This document shows, one piece after another, positions 60,214 through 64,000 of a stretch of DNA of 64,000 nt. The stretch covers positions 124,001-188,000 of the forward strand of contig KN817571.1 in assembly GCA_000827495.1 (NCBI GenBank), given 5' to 3'. Below the pieces are notes generated by a model, which was not told the DNA's origin, searched no databases, and worked only from the letters and a program-made list of their open reading frames with translations. Made by a program: the position numbers and the translations under genes. The stretch is from Hypholoma sublateritium FD-334 SS-4. Taxonomy: Eukaryota; Basidiomycota; Agaricomycetes; Agaricales; Strophariaceae. How positions within the stretch are numbered: position 1 is the first letter of the stretch; each line of letters starts with the position of its first letter.

Positions 60214-62478
60214 ATGGCGTGCAAGCAAATTTTGAACACAGGCATATTGTTGGCAGCCTTCAGCCAAGTCTCGAGATTCGCCATGGCGGCGACAACTCCA
60301 TGCATAGGAACAATCAACTCATTTGAAGGTCGGCCCATTTTCCACCACTCGAGGGATTTGTCGGCTCACACCAATATAGATGTCGCCACAGCAGTCAAAT
60401 GTACGACGGTAAATCTCAACAGCTTCACCGTGCCAGCTGGACAGGGCCTTACACTCAATCTACAAACGGGTGCTACGGTTAATATGAGTAATTGTCATGA
60501 CTTCTCATAGCATTCTGCATCCCCATAACTTGCGTCCTATTACAGACGGAGATATCTTCTTTGGAAATCTCAGCTGGGCTGGTCCGCTTTTCACCGTGAG
60601 GTAGTTTAAAATCCAAAATGCTAGACATGACTTCTCGTCAAATAACATCACCGTTGCGTATAGCGGAGAATCAATCACTTGTGAGGGTCATCTCGCGCTT
60701 TCCAGAGGTGGCGCTATAAAACTTGATAGTCAATGGTAATGGGAACAGGTTTGATGGTGGCGGTCCGTTTTATTGGGTAAGTAGACGATCATACTCGCTA
60801 AACAAACATAGCTGATCAGAAAGCTCTCCGTAGGATGGCCTGGGTGGAAACGGAGGCGTGTTAAAACCCGCACCCATGATGAAGTATGAATGCCTTTTTC
60901 TCGCCGCAATCCCATACTAGTGTTAATATGTCACTTCTGAGAATAAAAATGTCTGGCGTCTATGCAGTGAGTTCATAATGAATCCAAGTGTTGGGCGTCT
61001 GATAATCTTGATGGTGGACCTCAAGAACGTCACGGTTGTCAATTCCCCTTCGCGAGTTTATTCAGTATCAAACCCCGCTCCACTGGTGATGACGGACTTG
61101 ATCATCGATAACTGTGAGTCAAAGAGACGTATTACTTGCGGCGCTCGAGCTCAAGGTTATCTTTAATCTATTTTTAGCTCAAGGAGATGTACCAAATAAT
61201 CAAAGCAATGGACTTCCAGCAGGTGAATTTACTGAAACATGTCAGTAAAAGCTATGATACTCAAAGGTTCTACATTGGAAAGGACACAATACGGACGGGT
61301 TTGACTGCAGCACTACCAATTTAGTGATCCAGAATAGGTGAGTCGAACGCGAGCGCCGAGAAGTAACGAGTCGAATTCAGATGACGGTCGCGTCGGCGGT
61401 GATGGTTTGCTCATTGGTTATCTAGCCTGATTCATAACCAGGTATGTGATATCAGATTGACTAGAAGCATGGACCTGCGAGTACTGAGCGCTTGAATAAT
61501 CAGGATGACTGCTTGGCTATAAACAAAGGATCAAACATCGTTTTTCAAGGGAACACTTGCATCAACGGTCACGGAATCTCGGTCGTCCGTACTCAGCCTC
61601 CAGTTTCTATCAGATAAAAGCTAATAATTATGCACCCGGTAATCAGGGCTCCATTGATTCTGACGTTCTGGTCTCTGGGGTAGTTATATCAGGGAACACC
61701 ATAATAGAGAAGTAAGTCCTGTCCCCCATGGAACCAACCCATGATATCACATACGAATATCACACCGCAGTGATCAGGCGATGCGCGTTAAGACCATTAA
61801 CACATCAACTAATAGTACTGTTACCAACATCACATACTCTGTGAATCGCCTCTTCATTTACCCTCCAGCGCCTTCGCCGACTCATCCATTTGGAATTGAT
61901 GCATAGAACAATACAGCCACTGGTCTCCGCCAATTCGGGATTCTCATTGATCAGGTATGTGATCGTGGTCCTGCAGCATCATGAGTTACTTCTCTAACGC
62001 GAGCTGTTTTGAATCACTGTCGAAGAGCTACCCAAACACTCTCAAAACCCCAGGGAACGGGGTAGTGATATCGGTGCGCCGGGCGGATTAATCTGCTCCA
62101 CCACTCAAATCCCTATCATCGTTCTGCTGACCGGCGTTTATCTGCGGTTTCAGAACATCACTTTTGGGCCGCCCTTCTCGACGCTGATCATGGCCAGCGG
62201 GAGCGGCGTAGACAAAGTGGCAGTCAATTGCGGCGTGGGGTCGTGCATAGGTCCGCTCCCAGGCGATATGAAAAAGATTTCCCCTCGCTGAGACAGCTGT
62301 AGGTCCTTGGGACTGGTCCTATCTCATCGTAGACGGCGGCGGGCCCGGTAAGCGTCTATTCCAGACTCGCCTCCATTCGACAGATGATGATGATGAGGAA
62401 AATAAATTTCAAGGCCCCATCAACAACTTCACAGGCATAGTAGGCTTCAATCAGTTGCCTGTCCACCCAGGCGCCTAG
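60214..62478 (+). CDS. GH28 polygalacturonase, gene 3
   Basis: Secreted pectin-cleaving enzyme of the same group. Signal peptide [25 protein letters not shown]; first exon 60214-60328. Motifs: [71 protein letters not shown] then [22 protein letters not shown] and [32 protein letters not shown] and [14 protein letters not shown], ending [18 protein letters not shown]. The four active-site groups are present, with RVK for RIK. A 16-nt micro-exon (61426-61441) supplies SLIHNQ before DDC. It follows gene 2 in tandem but the introns and codons have diverged, so the duplication is not recent. Confidence 0.82.
61426..61441 (+). other. 16-nt micro-exon of GH28 gene 3
   Basis: CCTGATTCATAACCAG between a TTATCTAG acceptor and a GTATGT donor. 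With AG from the preceding exon (ends 61337) it encodes S-L-I-H-N-Q and joins the catalytic DDC in the next exon. Same length and place as in GH28 gene 1. Confidence 0.7.
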
Positions 62479-63327
62479 GCCCGTCGGAGAAGCAAAAGCT
62501 GGTGATTGTGCCATCGATTGCGAGTGAGAACGTTTTCCCGTTCCGGGAGGGGAGAAACCGCGCTTTGATTGTAGCCATGGGATCGCATATGCACTTGGCC
62601 TAGTACATATGTAGAAGACTCTCATAGATATGTTTTCAGAAGTTGGGAAGAAGTAAAAAAACACGTTTGACTTTATTCAAGCTCTTCCGCGGTTCAGATC
62701 GGAGTTCACAGAACGCTTCGCTGGCTCGCAGATATATCGCTGGTTTCGAACCGTTTTATTCTCTATGTGATTATACATACTAAGAACAGTAACCCCTCCA
62801 TGAACACATACAAGGCGGCCGTGGAGAGAAACAAAATAACAGTTAGATAGGTAGAGAGACAGAACAAAAGGAAAGTCGAGGCGAGCCAAAGCTGCCCGGC
62901 GAGATAATGCGCAAGGAGCGTGGAGTGTTTGTTGTAGGTGCAATTAAAACTCCTAGATATAGACGGCTACAACTTTATGGGATATGGCAGGCAAAATGGG
63001 GTCACTGGGCAGAGAAAGGAACGGTAGGTAGGAAACGGCCGGTAGTACATAATAGAAACGGGAAAGACGGAGATCCAGAACGATAAGAGGGGAGTGAGGA
63101 GAGAAGGGAACAGTCGTGGGTCCGGGTACTTCTGAGATGCGGAAAGATGCAGCCGAGACAGTGTCGATAATTTTGAATAGGGCGTGTGGCGGGGTTAGGT
63201 GTGTGAGGTGGCAGGGGAAGAGAAAATATGATTATGCAGATGTGATGTAGGCCGGACGGGCGAATGCGAGAGGAGAAAGAACGAATAAGGCTAGGAGAAG
63301 GGGGAGAGCAGACCGGAGGCGAGGAAA
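62479..63327. other. Intergenic DNA between GH28 gene 3 and the RhoGEF
   Basis: The two genes converge here. The region is likely to contain long 3' untranslated sequences. No gene seen. Confidence 0.4.
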
Positions 63328-64000
63328 TCATGTCACGAAGAGCGTGACCTGGCCCCCTGGTCGGTACTGCTCAAACGCCATTTGCACGTCCTCCGTGGAC
63401 CCGAGCGATACCATGTCGCCGTCCTCGTCGCGGTACTTGACGCGCAGGGGCCCGTCGTCCCGACGGGGCCCGCACAGGCGAATCTTGCGTCCGACCTTCT
63501 CGACTAGGTCGTCGTACTCCGTCGCGCGCGACACCTGTATCACGAAGATGTCCTCGTGGAAGTGCACCTTGACCTTCACGGGCAGCACGCCCGCGGGCTC
63601 CTGCACAGCGTCGAACGCGCCGTGCGAGCGCGACGTGCGGATGCCCACGCCCGCGAGCGACGAGTCGCTCGAGCCAAACGGCGTAATCGGCGAGGAGCTG
63701 TTGGGCGAGTAGTCCGAGCTCTCGCCCGTCGACTGGCTCGAGCCGCTGCCGCGCTTCCCGGTCCCGCTGGGCACGTTCTTCGGGATGCCGTGCATGGGCC
63801 GTGTCTCGCGGCTCCAGTGCGGCTGCACGGGCCCGGTGGGCAGCGGCGGCGCGACGGTCTTCGGCTGCGGGATGTACGCCGTCGGCTGGCTCGCGCTGCG
63901 CGAGCGCGTCATCGGCGGCGGCGCCTGCAGGCCGTTCACGTTCAGCGTCGGCGTCGCCGCGCGCTTGCGGTAGTCGCTGCCGCCCGCCGTCGACGAGCTG
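63328..64000 (-). CDS. C-terminus of a Cdc24-like RhoGEF (partial, runs off window)
   Basis: Only the last 220 or so residues are inside the window. A Ser/Pro-rich linker (RSRSASQPTAYIPQPK, SSQSTGESSDYSPNSSS) leads to a C-terminal PB1 domain: VKVKVHFHEDIFVIQVS, YDDLVEKVGRKIRL, then VKYRDEDGDMVSLGSTEDVQMAFEQ. The acidic DEDGD...TEDVQ stretch is the OPCA motif found in the PB1 domain of Cdc24, which binds the basic PB1 of the scaffold Bem1. In yeast and other fungi Cdc24 activates Cdc42 for polar growth. The DH and PH domains expected upstream lie beyond 64000, so the family name is inference from the PB1 end. The frame is open to the edge. Confidence 0.7.
   Translation of the reverse strand, partial: SSSTAGGSDYRKRAATPTLNVNGLQAPPPMTRSRSASQPTAYIPQPKTVAPPLPTGPVQPHWSRETRPMHGIPKNVPSGTGKRGSGSSQSTGESSDYSPNSSSPITPFGSSDSSLAGVGIRTSRSHGAFDAVQEPAGVLPVKVKVHFHEDIFVIQVSRATEYDDLVEKVGRKIRLCGPRRDDGPLRVKYRDEDGDMVSLGSTEDVQMAFEQYRPGGQVTLFVT

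Noticed and set aside
1..64000. Prokaryotic-type systems (CRISPR, operons, insertion sequences)
   Set aside because: The intron-rich genes show this is fungal nuclear DNA, and no regularly spaced short repeats were seen.

Overview
The window is eukaryotic nuclear DNA from a filamentous basidiomycete, most likely a wood- or litter-decaying Agaricomycete of polypore type. The evidence is dense genes broken by many 50-70 bp introns with GTRNGT donors, CBM1-bearing and other secreted carbohydrate-active enzymes, a glyoxal-oxidase-type copper radical oxidase, and protein families typical of Agaricomycetes (F-box-like/LRR proteins, single-pass membrane proteins with jelly-roll ectodomains, a fruit-body-type secreted protein). 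I see no rRNA, tRNA, CRISPR or prokaryotic operon. Exon joins quoted below were made by eye; where exon sums are given they divide by three and keep the family motifs in frame.

Layout. 0.4-1.7 kb: F-box-like protein (-). 2.2-4.6 kb: GH27 alpha-galactosidase with an N-terminal CBM1 (-). 5.2-7.1 kb: two non-autonomous DNA transposons, a 537 bp hAT-like MITE and a 1,196 bp TA-flanked element with about 142 bp inverted repeats carrying a small gene. 7.4-8.8 kb: second F-box-like gene (+). 9.0-10.6 kb: seven-helix receptor of the Git3/cAMP-receptor-like class (-). 11.3-12.0 kb: small secreted fruit-body-type protein (-). 13.1-15.7 kb: copper radical oxidase (+). 16.4-17.8 kb: atypical protein kinase (+). 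19.0-22.5 kb: 1,129-residue membrane/coiled-coil protein (+), convergent with a GH92 alpha-mannosidase (-, 22.6-26.3 kb). 28.5-31.9 kb: tandem pair of NAD(P)-dependent epimerase/reductase paralogs (+). 32.1-34.2 kb: PAQR/haemolysin-III membrane protein (-), divergent from peptidyl-tRNA hydrolase (+, 34.4-35.1 kb). 36.4-38.8 kb: cytochrome P450 (+). 39.0-40.9 kb: single-pass membrane protein (-). 42.3-46.6 kb: RhoGAP (-). 47.3-48.4 kb: three-copy degenerate repeat. 48.4-62.5 kb: three GH28 polygalacturonases (one -, two +) with a GH63-type glucosidase (-) among them. 63.3 kb to the right edge: C-terminal PB1 end of a Cdc24-like RhoGEF (-).

Biologically the window mixes plant-polymer attack (GH27, three GH28, GH92, copper radical oxidase) with signalling and polarity genes (receptor, RhoGAP, Cdc24-like RhoGEF) and small-molecule metabolism (P450, two reductases). 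It is not a single pathway cluster. The points most worth following are the mobile elements at 5.2-7.1 kb, the 16-nt micro-exon that two of the three polygalacturonases carry right before the catalytic Asp-Asp, and the altered GHG motif in the first polygalacturonase.
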